The notes under the pieces were generated by a model. It had not been told where the DNA came from, made no database searches, and was given only the letters and a program-made list of their open reading frames with translations. Positions 47,391-57,800 of a stretch of 64,000 nt of DNA are shown in pieces. The position numbers were made by a program, and so were the translations under genes. Source of the DNA: CAWAHD01 sp963781785 (lineage in GTDB: Bacteria; Planctomycetota; Planctomycetia; Isosphaerales; Isosphaeraceae); contig CAWAHD010000002.1 in the NCBI GenBank assembly GCA_963781785.1, forward strand, positions 930,001-994,000. Direction: 5' to 3'. Every line of letters begins with the position of its first letter. The first letter of the stretch is position 1.

Positions 47391-48731
47391 TTGGATCAGC
47401 AGATTCGTGAGAGCAAGGGCAGCTTCGTCGCGCTGCCGGAATCTCCGTTTGTCGGTCCGGGCGAGGGCCAGCCGGTTCCTCCGGCCACGATACCGAGCTT
47501 CGCGGCAAGGTCGATGCCCGGCTCCCGCGCCGATACCGACGACAGCACACAGCCGCCCCAGGATGACGATCGCCCAACTTTGCTGGTGGTTGACGACGAG
47601 CGCAACGTGCTCAGCTCGATCTACAACTTGCTGCGGATGGACTACCGGGTCGTGACCTTCGAGCATGGAGCGCAGGCGCTCGATTTCCTCCGCGCCAGCC
47701 CGGCCGTCGAGGTGATCCTGTCGGACCAGCGGATGCCCGAGATGACGGGAGTCGAGGTCCTGCGCCAAGCCAGGGCCATCCGCCCCGCGACGACTCGGCT
47801 GTTGTTCACGGCGTATTCCGACATCCACACGGTCATCGAAGCGATCAACGAGGGCCACATCTTCCGCTATCTCGCCAAGGGATGCGAGCCAGACGAGGTG
47901 ACCAGCGCGGTGCGGCAGGCCGTCGAGCACCACAGATTGATCGTTGAGAAGAACCGGCTCTTGGCCGACCTGCAAGAGAGCAATCGGCAGCTTGAAGAGG
48001 CCAATCAGCTCAAGGAAGCGTTCATCGAGGTCGCCAGCCACGAGCTCAATACACCGCTCACGGTCGTGCTGGGGATGCTCGAGCTCTGGAAGATGTCGCA
48101 GACCGCGGCGACCCCGCCGAGGGAACGCCAGTGGGTCGACCGGATCTCGGCGGCCGCCGGGCGGCTGGCCCGCACGGTCGAGCGGATGCTCAAATTGGTC
48201 CGGAACCGGGATTTCGGCCCGGCCCTCGATCGAGAACAGATCGAGATCGAGCCACTGGCTCGCCGCGCGATCGAGGAGACTTCCCCCTATCTCGATTTGA
48301 GGCGGCAGACCGTCACGCTCGACATCGAGCCAAACCTTGGTCCGATCGACGCCGACGCGTCGAAGATTTCCGATGTCTTGATCAACCTCCTGGCCAACGC
48401 CGTCAAGTTCACGCCCGACGGCGGCACGATCCGGCTGGAGGCCCGCACGGAAGCCTCGGCTCCCGAGTGGATCCGCGTGCAAGTCAGCGACCAGGGCGTG
48501 GGCGTCTCCCCGGCCAACCAGCAGCACCTCTTCGAGCCGTTCTTCACCGGGTTTGACACGCTGCGGCACTCATCCGGCGACTATCAGTTCGGCAAGCGCG
48601 GCATCGGCCTGGGCCTCTGGCTGGTCAAGACGTTCGTCGAGCTGCACGGAGGGCGTGTGGAAGTTTCCAGCACGCCCGGATCCGGATCGACTTTTGCTTT
48701 CGTGATCCCGCGATCGGTGCCACTCTCATAG
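47391..48731 (+). CDS. Hybrid response regulator / sensor histidine kinase
   Basis: A 446-residue protein starting at a TTG (47391), two bases after the preceding stop and behind GAGGTAA. The N-terminal receiver domain has LLVVDDERNVLSS, acceptor Asp in VILSDQRMPEMTG, LLFTAYSD, and RYLAKGCEP where the usual KP is changed to KG. A coiled coil (HHRLIVEKNRLLADLQESNRQLEEANQLKEA) leads to the HisKA site FIEVASHELNTPLTVV, then HATPase boxes NLLANAVKFTPDG, DQGVGVSPAN and GIGLGLWLVKTFVELHGG. It is soluble, with no membrane span. It is paired with the upstream receiver-ATPase protein, its probable partner. Confidence 0.88.
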   Translation: MDQQIRESKGSFVALPESPFVGPGEGQPVPPATIPSFAARSMPGSRADTDDSTQPPQDDDRPTLLVVDDERNVLSSIYNLLRMDYRVVTFEHGAQALDFLRASPAVEVILSDQRMPEMTGVEVLRQARAIRPATTRLLFTAYSDIHTVIEAINEGHIFRYLAKGCEPDEVTSAVRQAVEHHRLIVEKNRLLADLQESNRQLEEANQLKEAFIEVASHELNTPLTVVLGMLELWKMSQTAATPPRERQWVDRISAAAGRLARTVERMLKLVRNRDFGPALDREQIEIEPLARRAIEETSPYLDLRRQTVTLDIEPNLGPIDADASKISDVLINLLANAVKFTPDGGTIRLEARTEASAPEWIRVQVSDQGVGVSPANQQHLFEPFFTGFDTLRHSSGDYQFGKRGIGLGLWLVKTFVELHGGRVEVSSTPGSGSTFAFVIPRSVPLS

Positions 48732-49604
48732 CTCGTCCAGACGCGCGGGTTTCTTGGCGGCTCCAGGTCGTTCCTCCAACTTCCGCCGGAGTTGCTCGAA
48801 TTCCCGTTCGAGCGGTTGACGCTGAAACTTGGGCAGCATCCTGCCAAGCGTCGCCGCGCCCAGGAAATGTTGCTCGGCTTCGTCCCAGCGGCCCAGAGCT
48901 GCCAGGGCCTCGGTGGTGTGGAGACCGACCAAACACACCAGCACGGGAGCCGGTAGGGGGATGCGGCCCGCGTCCTCGAGAACCCGGAGAGCTTCCGCCG
49001 GCTTGCCGCCCTTGACGAGCGCCATCGCGAGGTTCACCTGGCACACTCCTGGCACTCCTTGGAGTGCCACCCCCGCGCGGAACGTCGCAGCCGCCTCATC
49101 CCAGCGCTCACAACGCGTCAACAAGAGTCCGAGCGCGTTCACGCGCCGCTGCGTGGGTCCCTTCTGCTCGATCTGCCCACGCAAATCTGCGATCGCCCCG
49201 TCCAGGTCGCCCGCCTTGGCGCGCTTTTCGGCACGATGGACACCCAGGTCGTAAGCGCGGATAACCTGGAATGAAACACCCGCCACGAGGAGCGTGAAGA
49301 GACCACCCCAGGTCACAAGCGTCGTCCAGGGCGTCACCGCCGGTGCAGGAGGGAGACCACCGACCTTCGCCGGCCTGGGATAAAACGACCAGAAAATCAA
49401 GCCAAATCCGATGAGCAAGACCAACCAGAGCCACGCCGGTCGGGCCTTCCTTGTTGCGGCCGATTGATACGGGTCGGGCACGTTCGAGAAGGAGCGCCAC
49501 AGGCGGCGCATCCCCAAGAATATCAGGCTGATTGTCCCGAGAAACACAAGCACCACGACGAGGGTGGTGACCATGATGCCCACATCCGGACCCGCTTCTT
49601 GCAT
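48726..49604 (-). CDS. Membrane-anchored TPR protein
   Basis: A 292-residue protein from ATG 49604 (MQEAGPDVGIMVTTLVVVLVFLG). Three hydrophobic segments: VTTLVVVLVFLGTISLIFLG, PAWLWLVLLIGFGLIFW and TLVTWGGLFTLLVAGVSFQV. These are followed by about 180 residues of TPR-like helices (AEKRAKAGDLDGAIADLRGQIEQ, CERWDEAAATFRAGVALQG, GKPAEALRVLEDAGRIP, LGRWDEAEQHFLGAATLG). It overlaps the 3' end of the convergent kinase gene by six bases. Function unknown. Confidence 0.75.
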   Translation of the reverse strand: MQEAGPDVGIMVTTLVVVLVFLGTISLIFLGMRRLWRSFSNVPDPYQSAATRKARPAWLWLVLLIGFGLIFWSFYPRPAKVGGLPPAPAVTPWTTLVTWGGLFTLLVAGVSFQVIRAYDLGVHRAEKRAKAGDLDGAIADLRGQIEQKGPTQRRVNALGLLLTRCERWDEAAATFRAGVALQGVPGVCQVNLAMALVKGGKPAEALRVLEDAGRIPLPAPVLVCLVGLHTTEALAALGRWDEAEQHFLGAATLGRMLPKFQRQPLEREFEQLRRKLEERPGAAKKPARLDEL

Positions 49605-49699
49605 GGTGACCCCGAGCTTCGCGTGCGGACAGCCTGCGGGAGCATACCGCACAGGCTACCCCAACGGGTCGGCCGAGTCGAGCATCCGATGCGTGCCGT

Positions 49700-49915
49700 T
49701 CACTTCCTCTTGCTCTGCACCGGCAACGTCGCGAGGGATTGTCCCAGAATCTCATCGACCGGGAGATGGAGCCAGTTCGTCAGCAGTGTCGCATAAATGC
49801 TTCGAAAGTCGGTCGACCATTTGAGATTCCCGTCATCCAGATCGCCGAGTAGCCGTGTCTCGCCGATGACGCCTGCCTTCACAGACGGCCCGGCCTCACG
49901 TCCGCCGAGCTGGGC
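49700..49915 (-). pseudogene. Remnant of a DUF1501 gene (C-terminal end only)
   Basis: About 66 residues (GPSVKAGVIGETRLLGDLDDG, LKWSTDFRSIYATLLTNWLH, LPVDEILGQSLATLP) align with the C-terminus of the intact DUF1501 protein at 51899-53086 (VKAGVFGKTPLLGDLADGN, CVYATLLASWLN). The sequence upstream in frame is unrelated and no signal or N-terminal domain is present. It is therefore a leftover from a decayed DUF1501 gene. Confidence 0.7.
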
Positions 49916-50175
49916 AATCCTTGTGCCCAGCCGTGGCGCGCCAGCCACTAACCGGCCCAACCGACGCGAGGAGTTCTGCGTCGTTTGAACTCGCTCCGGC
50001 GAGTTCGTGCCCGGTACACAGGTCGCTGCGATTGACCTTGTGCTTGGTTCCGCAATTCCTATACTCCGCTCCGTCGCCGATTTCAGGTAGCGGCACGCCC
50101 TCGGAATTCGACCCGGGATCTCGGTTGCCACGCCCGCCCGTTGGTCGGACGGATCCGCGTGGCAGGAGTCAGACC

Positions 50176-51967
50176 ATGGCCCTCGGCACCGAGAATCCAG
50201 GCTGCATGCACCGGAGGCGGCGATTCATCGAGACGCACGCGGTCCACGAACGACGTGAGCAGCGGTTCGAGACTCGGGAAGCTGACAGGTTGACAACGGC
50301 CGGACGCAAGCGCCGAGCGTGGCTCCTTGCAGCCTTGGTGGTCTTGGCGATCGCCGGGGCGGGGCTGGCGGCGCAGGGCAGTCGGGCCGGCGTCGGACTC
50401 AGCCAAGACTCGTTCGTGTACCTATCCGCCGCACGGAACCTGGAAGAGGGTCGAGGCCTGACGGTGTCGCCCTGCGTCGGCTACGAGAGCGGGAGTTCGG
50501 CCGCCCCAGGGCAAGCTCCTGTCCCGCTGACTCACTTCCCCCCGCTGTACGCGGCAGAGCTGGCGGCCCTGGGAGCGCTCGGGCTTGACCTCCGCGACGC
50601 GGCAAGGTGGACGAATGTCGCCTTGCTCTCGGTCAACGCCGCGATCATCGGCTGGACGCTCTTCTGCCGATGCCGCTCGTTGATCCCACCGCTGGTGGCG
50701 ACGCTGTGGATGGTGCTCTCGGTCGATCTGATCAACTTGCATGTGATGGCCTGGTCAGAGCCGCTCAGCCTGGCCCTGGGACTGGGCGGGCTGATTGTGC
50801 TGGGGTCGTGGCTGGACCACGGCGCGCGTCGCGCCTCCCTTCTGCCACTCGCCGCGGCGCTGACGGGGCTGTCAGCCGCCACGCGTTACGCCGGTATTGT
50901 CTACGCATGTGTCGGAGCGGTGGGGCTGCTGGCGATGGGATGGGCCCCGCGACCCAGGCGGCTTCGAACAGCGGTTCTCTTCGTCGGGTTGGCCGCGATC
51001 CCGCTTCTTTTGGTGAGCTTCCGCAACGCAGCGACGACCGGCAGCGCGCATAATCGTCAGCTCGGATTCCTCCTCCCCGCGCGGGCGGATCCTCCAAGCT
51101 CTAGCGACAGCGTTCTCCTGGATCGCACCGGAGATCCTGCCCTCAGGGCTGAGGATGGCCGTCGGCGCCGTCCTCGTCGCATTGATCATCATTCTCTTCG
51201 TCCAGGTTCGTCGGCAGACCGCTGACGGGACTCAACCGGGCACGTGGCGATTGGAGCTTGGGCGGTTCGAATGGCTGCTGGCGTCACTCGTACCGGGCTA
51301 TCTCGTCTTTGTGCTCATTTCGATGACCTTCCTGGACCGCGGGATCCCGACCGACTTTCGCTTGCTCGCTCCGGTCCATATGGCTTTGATCCTGCTCGGA
51401 GCATTGTTCGTCGATCGTCAGGTCGCGCATTTTCGTGGCCGAAGCCGTGTACGAATCGTGCTGGTCGTGGGGCTGACAGCTTTGCTGGTCGCCAGGTCCG
51501 TGGCGGCGACGAGGTTTGTGGCCCACGCCGGCACCTGGGGGCTTGCGTATACCTTCGACGACCGCCATTCGCCGCTGTTGGCGGCGGTGCGCGGACTACC
51601 GAGAGGAGCTCGGGTCTATTCCAATCGCCACGCGATGACGTCCTTCCTGACCGACCGTCCCGTGTGGCCGATCGCTTGCGCCACTGACACCGAGGTGGCC
51701 TTCGTCGCCTATTACAGCTCGCAGCCTCAGCCCGACGGTCCCGAGCAAGCCGAATCCCAGCGATGTCGGCTCAAGACGTTGCGGTCGTTGCGCGACGGGC
51801 GCCTTTACCAGACCTGTCCCCGACCGGCCCGCGCCGAAAAGCGCCAGGCCGCACTGCGGCCTTCCTTTAGCCGATCGAGGCAAAAGCCAGCCGTTGCTCT
51901 AAATCGTCGTGAGCACCGGCAGCCTGGCAAAGGATTTTCCCAGGATCTCGTCTGCCGGGACGTTTAG
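50176..51967 (+). CDS. Multi-pass membrane glycosyltransferase-39-like protein (frameshifted)
   Basis: The start is uncertain; ATG 50176 is proposed. After a basic lead comes a membrane span (AWLLAALVVLAIAGAGLAAQG), then LSQDSFVYLSAARNLEEGRGLT with an acidic residue in the first outer loop, as in GT-C mannosyltransferases, then HFPPLYAAELAAL and many hydrophobic segments. The frame shifts near 51075-51090: the downstream frame reads LQALATAFSWIAPEILPSGLRMAVGAV and continues with further spans (WLLASLVPGYLVFVLISM, MALILLGALFVDRQ, IVLVVGLTALLVARSV) and a soluble end (YSNRHAMTSFLTDRPVWPI). It probably transfers a sugar from a lipid carrier; acceptor unknown. The annotated end overlaps the convergent DUF1501 gene by about 70 bases and may in fact stop earlier. 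Confidence 0.65.
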
Positions 51968-53086
51968 CCAACTGGCGAGGAGCGTCGCGTAGACGCACCG
52001 GAAGTCGGTCGACCACTTCAGATTGCCATCCGCCAGGTCACCGAGCAACGGCGTCTTGCCGAAGACGCCGGCCTTCACCGGCGGTCCTGCGAGGAACACG
52101 GGTCCGGCGGTGCCGTGGTCGGTGCCGAGGGAGCCGTTCTCCTCGACACGGCGGCCGAATTCGCTGAAAGCCAGGAGCACGACCCGGTCGGCCAGCTTCG
52201 ACGCGGCCAGGTCGTCGAGAAACGCCTTCAGGGCCCCGGCGAACTCTCTGAGAAGCCGCGCCTGCGCTGGCATCTGGACCGCATGCGAATCGTAACCCGA
52301 TTGAATCACGTAGAAGACACGAACGGTCGAGCCCGCCTTGATCGAACGGGCGACCAGCTCGAGCCGTTTCGCCAGACCGGTCTCGGGATAGCGAGCCGCC
52401 GGGTCGCCGCCGCGAGCCGAGGCGGCCTCGAGCTCGCCCGCGGTTGCATACGCGTCCGCCACGGTGCGATTGACAAAGGCCGCCAGATCGTCTCCGGTCG
52501 ATGCAGCAGCGGCCGGTGGTGCCGGCAGTGTCAAAGCCAGGTCGGATGCATCGGCGAACGAAGTGGACACAGCCCGCCGCGCGAACAGAGCCAGGGGCAG
52601 ATTCTCGTCACCCACGAAAACGGCGGACGGCCCGTTTTCGTGTGGGCACTTGTCGAGCGCGCGGCCCAGCCAGCCGAGCGTCTCGGCGCCCGGCGGTCCG
52701 GGTCTGGCGGTGTGCCAGATGTTCATGCTGTCGAAATGCGAGCGGCTGGGGTTCGGATAGCCGACTCCCTGGACGATCGCCAGCCGGCCTGTCTCGAGCA
52801 GGTCGGCCGCCGCTCGCATCGACGGGTGCAGACCAAGTCCCTCGCGGATCTTGAACAGCTTGTCCGTCGGCAGCCGCAGCTCACGCCGGTATTTTGCATA
52901 CGATTCATCGCCAAATGGGACCACAGTGTTGATCCCGTCGTTTCCCCCGTCGAGCTGGATCGTGACCAGCACGCGGCCGTCTCGTTCGGGTGGGGCGGCG
53001 CGGGCGGTCCGCGCCAGGAAGGTCGGGACAACCGGCGATAGAGAAAGCACGGCAGAGCCTTTGAGAACATCCCGTCGTGTGATCAT
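51899..53086 (-). CDS. DUF1501 family exported protein
   Basis: A 395-residue protein. ATG 53086 is preceded by AGGAGG at eight bases and gives MITRRDVLKGSAVLSLSPVVP, a twin-arginine signal; the frame is open further upstream only because the 30-bp repeats keep it open. Family features: VLVTIQLDGGNDGINTVVPFGDESY, LGLHPSM, IVQGVGYPNPSRSHFDSMNIW, VLLAFSEFGRRVEENGSLGTDHGTA and the end GDLADGNLKWSTDFRCVYATL. DUF1501 proteins belong to the alkaline-phosphatase-like/sulfatase-like group and are nearly always next to a DUF1800 gene in planctomycetes, as here. Their substrate is not established. Confidence 0.9.
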   Translation of the reverse strand: MITRRDVLKGSAVLSLSPVVPTFLARTARAAPPERDGRVLVTIQLDGGNDGINTVVPFGDESYAKYRRELRLPTDKLFKIREGLGLHPSMRAAADLLETGRLAIVQGVGYPNPSRSHFDSMNIWHTARPGPPGAETLGWLGRALDKCPHENGPSAVFVGDENLPLALFARRAVSTSFADASDLALTLPAPPAAAASTGDDLAAFVNRTVADAYATAGELEAASARGGDPAARYPETGLAKRLELVARSIKAGSTVRVFYVIQSGYDSHAVQMPAQARLLREFAGALKAFLDDLAASKLADRVVLLAFSEFGRRVEENGSLGTDHGTAGPVFLAGPPVKAGVFGKTPLLGDLADGNLKWSTDFRCVYATLLASWLNVPADEILGKSFARLPVLTTI

Positions 53087-53100
53087 GAGAGTGCCTCCTC

Positions 53101-53425
53101 GTAGGTCAGGCTTTCCAGCCTGACGTTCCCGTAGGTCAGGCTTTCCAGCCTGACGTTCCCGTAGGTCAGGCTTTCCAGCCTGACGTTCCCGTAGGTCAGG
53201 CTTTCCAGCCTGACGTTCCCGTAGGTCAGGCTTTCCAGCCTGACGTTCCCGTAGGTCAGGCTTTCCAGCCTGACGTTCCCGTAGGTCAGGCTTTCCAGCC
53301 TGACGTTCCCGTAGGTCAGGCTTTCCAGCCTGACGTTCCCGTAGGTCAGGCTTTCCAGCCTGACGTTCCCGTAGGTCAGGCTTTCCAGCCTGACGTTCCC
53401 GTAGGTCAGGCTTTCCAGCCTGACG
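53101..53425 (-). repeat. Tandem array: ten perfect 30-bp units plus one partial
   Basis: The unit GTAGGTCAGGCTTTCCAGCCTGACGTTCCC is repeated ten times without a single mismatch from 53101 to 53400, with an eleventh partial copy to 53425. Each unit has an 8-bp stem, GTCAGGCT-TTCC-AGCCTGAC. Because 30 is divisible by three, the DUF1501 reading frame stays open through it as a 10-residue repeat (RQAGKPDLRE). It lies in the gap between DUF1800 and DUF1501. It is not a CRISPR array, because there are no spacers. Confidence 0.95.
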
Positions 53426-53452
53426 CTTGCGCGTTCCGAAAACTGAAGACAT

Positions 53453-53478
53453 GTCAGGCTGGAAAGCCTGACCTACGT
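53453..53478 (+). repeat. Inverted copy of the 30-bp unit at the DUF1800 stop codon
   Basis: GTCAGGCTGGAAAGCCTGAC followed by CTACG is the reverse complement of the array unit and abuts the DUF1800 stop codon (53478-53480). With the eleven opposite copies beyond it, the transcript between the two genes could form either small hairpins or a larger fold-back. Confidence 0.85.
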
Positions 53479-54845
53479 CAATTCAACTGAGAATCCGGCC
53501 GCGACAGATAGAGCGCAACCACACGATTCATCCGCTGGGCGTCGGAGCCCGTCCCAGCGGCCGATTGCCAGAGCGCAACCGTCTCCGTCTGCTCGAGGCG
53601 CCGGCCGCCCAAGAGCTCGCCGACGTAGCCGAGTGCCACCATGGGATCGTTGCCGCGGCCGCGGCGGGCGGCCAGCGCGCTCAGGTTGGGAGGCGACGGC
53701 ACGGCCCAAAGCCGGCCCAGAGCCAGCGCCGCCGCGAAATTGGCGCGGGCCACGATCGCGCGGCCCGACAGCCAGCGCCGTCCACCGGGCCAGCCGCCGA
53801 CGTTCGGCGGGAAGAACAGCTCCTGGCCCAGCCTTGCCGTCCATTCCGCGAGCAACAGCGTACTCGGCAGCGGCGCACACAACTCCAGGGCCCGCACCGA
53901 TCCCACGACAAACCCGACCGGGTCGCTGATGCGCGTGTGCAAATTCCTGTCCGAGAAGAATAGCGTCGAGCGCAGAATCGTCTCCACGGCCCGCCCGACA
54001 TGCAGCCCGTCGCGCCGGAGCTGATCCGCCAATTCGGCCTGGGCCGACAGATCGGCGACCCCTTCACCGAGAAACGTCGCGCACAGCCGCCAGGCGAGCC
54101 GATCGGCGACCGCGGGCTGAACAAGCAAATGGTCCGCCAGCGATTCGGCGTCGAACCGGGCTGTCTTTCCCAGGATGATTTTCTCGCGATCGTCATGGTC
54201 GGATGTTCTCACATGAATCCCTCCTTGTGCAACAGCGAGCCCGGTCAGCGCTCGAGCGCTTTCCTTGACGTCGTTCTCGCCGTATCGGCCCACGCCCAGC
54301 GTAAACAGCTCCATCAATTCGCGCGCGAGGTTTTCGTTAGGTTTCCCCTTGCGGTTGGAGGGGGCGTCAAGCCAGGTGAGCAAGGCAGGGTCACAGAGCA
54401 TTTCGTGCAGAAGGTCGCGAAAGGAGCCTCGGCCCAGGCGGCGAAACGTTTCATTCTGACGACGCATGAGGGCGACGTCGTCTACCTTGACCTGACTCGT
54501 CGCGAAATGGTCGTGCCAGAGGAGCGTGAGCCTTTCTGTGAGCGGGTCGGGCGTGAAGAGGGCCCGATACAGCCACCACGCCTCGAGCCGCCGCGCATCC
54601 GACGCGCCTCGGGCTGAATCGCCCAGCAGGTCGGCCGTCGCGGCGAAGTCACCCGGTACGCCGTCAGTGCGGCACTCACCCCCGAGCACCCGATCGACGG
54701 CCGGCCCCGGTCCGTCCTTCATGTTGCGCTCGAGCTCAGGCCAGGTCGCGGCAAAACCGGCGCGGCGGCGCAGAGTCCACGCCCGTTCGAGATTCCAGGG
54801 CGCTCTTGCCGACGGTCGATAAGTGGCCCACGGGGATGTGTTCAT
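53478..54845 (-). CDS. DUF1800 family protein
   Basis: A 455-residue protein from ATG 54845. It shows the DUF1800 pattern: an N-terminal helical region (ARAPWNLERAWTLRRRAGFAA), LEAWWLYRALFTPDPLTERLTLLWHDHFATS, the LARELMELFTLGVGRYGENDV block, RILRSTLFFSDRN-like and SDPVGFVVGSVRAL segments, and ELFFPPNVGGWPGGRRWLS near the end. No signal peptide is evident. In planctomycetes it is paired with DUF1501, and the two are thought to act together outside the cytoplasm, function unknown. It starts 33 bases after the BlaR1-like gene ends. Confidence 0.9.
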   Translation of the reverse strand: MNTSPWATYRPSARAPWNLERAWTLRRRAGFAATWPELERNMKDGPGPAVDRVLGGECRTDGVPGDFAATADLLGDSARGASDARRLEAWWLYRALFTPDPLTERLTLLWHDHFATSQVKVDDVALMRRQNETFRRLGRGSFRDLLHEMLCDPALLTWLDAPSNRKGKPNENLARELMELFTLGVGRYGENDVKESARALTGLAVAQGGIHVRTSDHDDREKIILGKTARFDAESLADHLLVQPAVADRLAWRLCATFLGEGVADLSAQAELADQLRRDGLHVGRAVETILRSTLFFSDRNLHTRISDPVGFVVGSVRALELCAPLPSTLLLAEWTARLGQELFFPPNVGGWPGGRRWLSGRAIVARANFAAALALGRLWAVPSPPNLSALAARRGRGNDPMVALGYVGELLGGRRLEQTETVALWQSAAGTGSDAQRMNRVVALYLSRPDSQLN

Positions 54846-54878
54846 AAAACAACTCTCGTGATTTCGCTCAGGCGGTAT

Positions 54879-57800
54879 TCAGTCCACCTTGACTTTGATT
54901 TCGCCGACGTCGGTGATCTCACCGGGCTTGACGGCCGTCTTGTCATGGTAGCCCATCCCCCTTGGCCTGGTCGGTCCGACCTGAACCGCCAGCGCGTAGT
55001 CACAGCCGGTGGGGACATCACGGACGCGAAATCGTCCGTCAGAGTCCGTCGCAGTCTCCGGAAGTTGCAGTCCGAAATCTCCGGAGGGGAGCACGAGGGA
55101 CCGGACTGTCGCACCGGAAACAGGGTGGCCCTCGGAATCGACGACGCGGCCAATGATCGTCGCCAGCCGTGCGAGCTTGACAACCAACGGCCCCTGGGCA
55201 TCGTCCCCCGGCTTGACCCGCACAATCTTGCCGAGCATCCGGCCTTGATGCAAAAACATGACCGTGCGCTCTTCCTCGGGCTTGAGGTTCGTCACTTCGA
55301 CCTGGCCACCTGCCGTGTTCTCGCGGTCAAGCGAGCTCCGCGCTGTCCGGCCGCGAGTCTGCACGCCGGTGATCGGCTGACTGCCGTCATCGGAGAGCGT
55401 GAGGCGAACCGACAGGCCCTTCATGACCTGAAGGTCGACGCGGACGACCGGCGCATCCGCGGAAGGGTTGATCTCCTTCATGACGGTGGGGAAGACGTTC
55501 GAGGGATTGATCGGGTTGTTGTAGGTCTCGAACTGGCCCCGCTCGTTCATCCCCTTGATGGTTTCGGAACCCGTGCCCTCGAGAAAGCTCCGGTCGGTCA
55601 CCAGGGCCCCGACGATCGCTCGTCCCGGAACCCCGACGAGTCGGAAACTGCCGTCGGATCTCGTCAAGTAGCGGTCCTGAAAGGCGTCGCCGCTGGTGTT
55701 GCCGTTCTGGTCAAACGCCGGATACTGCTGCGCAAACTTGTTTTCCAGGAACGGGAAGTAATGCAGCCTGGCGCCGGGCACCGGCTTTCCGTTAGCCTTC
55801 TCGGTGAGCGTGCCTTCGATCCAGACTCCGCGCTTCAGGGCAGCCTCGAGGTTCACCGGCTCTGCGCCGAGCGGGTCGGGAACCTCGAAGTCCTGCATCA
55901 AGTACGGTTGTTCGTCGTTGGGGACGACGATGATGGTGTTCCCATTGCCCTTGGGCATCCCGGACAGCCGGAACCGCCCCTCTTTGTCGGTCTTGGTCCT
56001 GAGCGTCATGATGCCGATGATGTTCGTCCCTGCGAAGTGGTAACTGCGAACCTCGGCGCCGGCGAGTGCTTGACCGGTCTGGGCGTCCTTGACGATGCCC
56101 TCGATGGGACGGTTCGGGACGGCTGTGTAGGTAAAGTCGGCCCCGAAAATGGTCTCCGCTCCCGGACCAAATTCGTTGGCGAATCCGGGCGCCGGCATCG
56201 GATCCATCGTTCGCGTCACGACGGCGATCGTCGTGTACGCGATGGCTTCGCCCAGGAGCTCAAGCTTGACGACCCGCTCGGCGCCGAAGCCGTAGAGCCG
56301 GAACCGGCCATTCTTATCGGTCGTCGCCTCGCGGGTTGCCTCGTCGGGGGCGGTCCGGTCCTGATCAATATGCTGGAATGCGACCCACGGAGGCTCGCCT
56401 GTTTTGACTCCTTCGAGCCACGGGGTCAGATTGTCCGACTTCGGGATCAGCACCGACTGGACCTTGACCCTTACGCCGGCGATCGGCTGACCCTCCAGGT
56501 TGACGATCCGGCCGGTGACCGGCACGTCTCTCGGCGCGGCCTTCTGGCCGGTTTCGTCGTTCACGCGCTTGCCTGTATTCACATCAATAGTCCCAAAATC
56601 GAGGGCCTGGCCGGGTTTGAGCCGCAAGTCCTTGGCCAGCTCAAACCGCTTGAATGTCTCGGGCTCCATCTTTGGGCCGAATCCGTACACCAGCCGGTTG
56701 GCGGCCACGACCTGGTACGGGCCCCCGCCGGGGACGTCTTCACAGCGGAATCGCCCGGTGGTATCAATCTGGGCCATCGCGACGGGAATATGGCGGAACA
56801 CCCTGGCCCCTTCCGGCGTCAAAGCCACCCGCACGCCCCCTTTGGCCGGCTGGCCGTCGTTATCAAGGAGCCGGCCGGTCAGCGTGGCCATGGGAAGGAG
56901 CTTCACGACGATTTCGGCCGAACTTTCCTTTGCGTTGGGCGCGACAGAGAGAACGGCCCCGATCTTGCGCTGGCGCTCCTGGATCAGCACCGTCCGCGGG
57001 TTGCCGGGCTCGAGTCCACCGATTCGTATGACACTCTGGTTATAGACGTTGTGGTCGCCGTCGTCGCTCCCTTCGGGGTTTCTGCCCCAGACCACACTGT
57101 TCATCACGGGAGCACCTGTTTCATCAACGATGCGCAGCGAGACCGAAATACCGGCGTCGACGGCCATGTCGCACGTGAATGATTGCGCGCCTTCGGGCAC
57201 GTGCACGTGCGTCAGCCTCTGATAGACTTTGGGAAAGATGCGATCATACGTAAGCAACTGGTTCTGCTCGGTCCGCCCCTTGATGGACTCGGCGCCCGTG
57301 CCGCCGAGATAGGACCTGTCGAAGGTGTGGGCGGTGACCACTCCCTCACCGGGAAGTCCGACCAAGCGGAAACCTCCCTCCTTGTCGGTTCGGTATCGTG
57401 TGTTGATGGAGAGAGAGACGGCGATGTTGGGATCGAAGTTCGGGTAATCCCTGGCGTGGACGTTGGTCAAGAATGGGAAATAGTCCACTGCCGCCGCGAC
57501 TGGTTTTCCCGTGGCCGCGTCGCTCACCTTTCCGGTGATCCAGATGCCACGTTTCAGGTCGATGTCGAATTGCACCGGCTCGAGCCCCGGCTTGGCGGGC
57601 GCCTCCATCCGGCTGGTGATGAAGTACGGAAGGTCCAGCGGCGGATAAACCGACAGCTTGTGTCCCTGGGCGCCTTCCTTGGGCAGCCCGATCAGACGGT
57701 AATGTCCTTGCGCGTCGGTCTCGGTCGAGATGGCTCCTTCGATCGTGAGAGTCGAGCCCGACAGTGCAGCCGCGGTGACGACCGCACCGGGAATGGGCTG

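Noticed and set aside
53101..53425. CRISPR array
   Set aside because: The units are strictly contiguous 30-bp tandem copies with no variable spacers and no cas genes nearby.
53087..53452. DUF1501 N-terminal extension of ten RQAGKPDLRE repeats
   Set aside because: The extension comes only from the tandem array remaining open. The Tat signal and AGGAGG site place the start at 53086. Kept as a finding only for the possible read-through.
54858..57182. 774-residue plus-strand ORF
   Set aside because: It is the antisense shadow of the BlaR1-like gene and has the Arg/Gly/His-rich composition of a non-coding frame.
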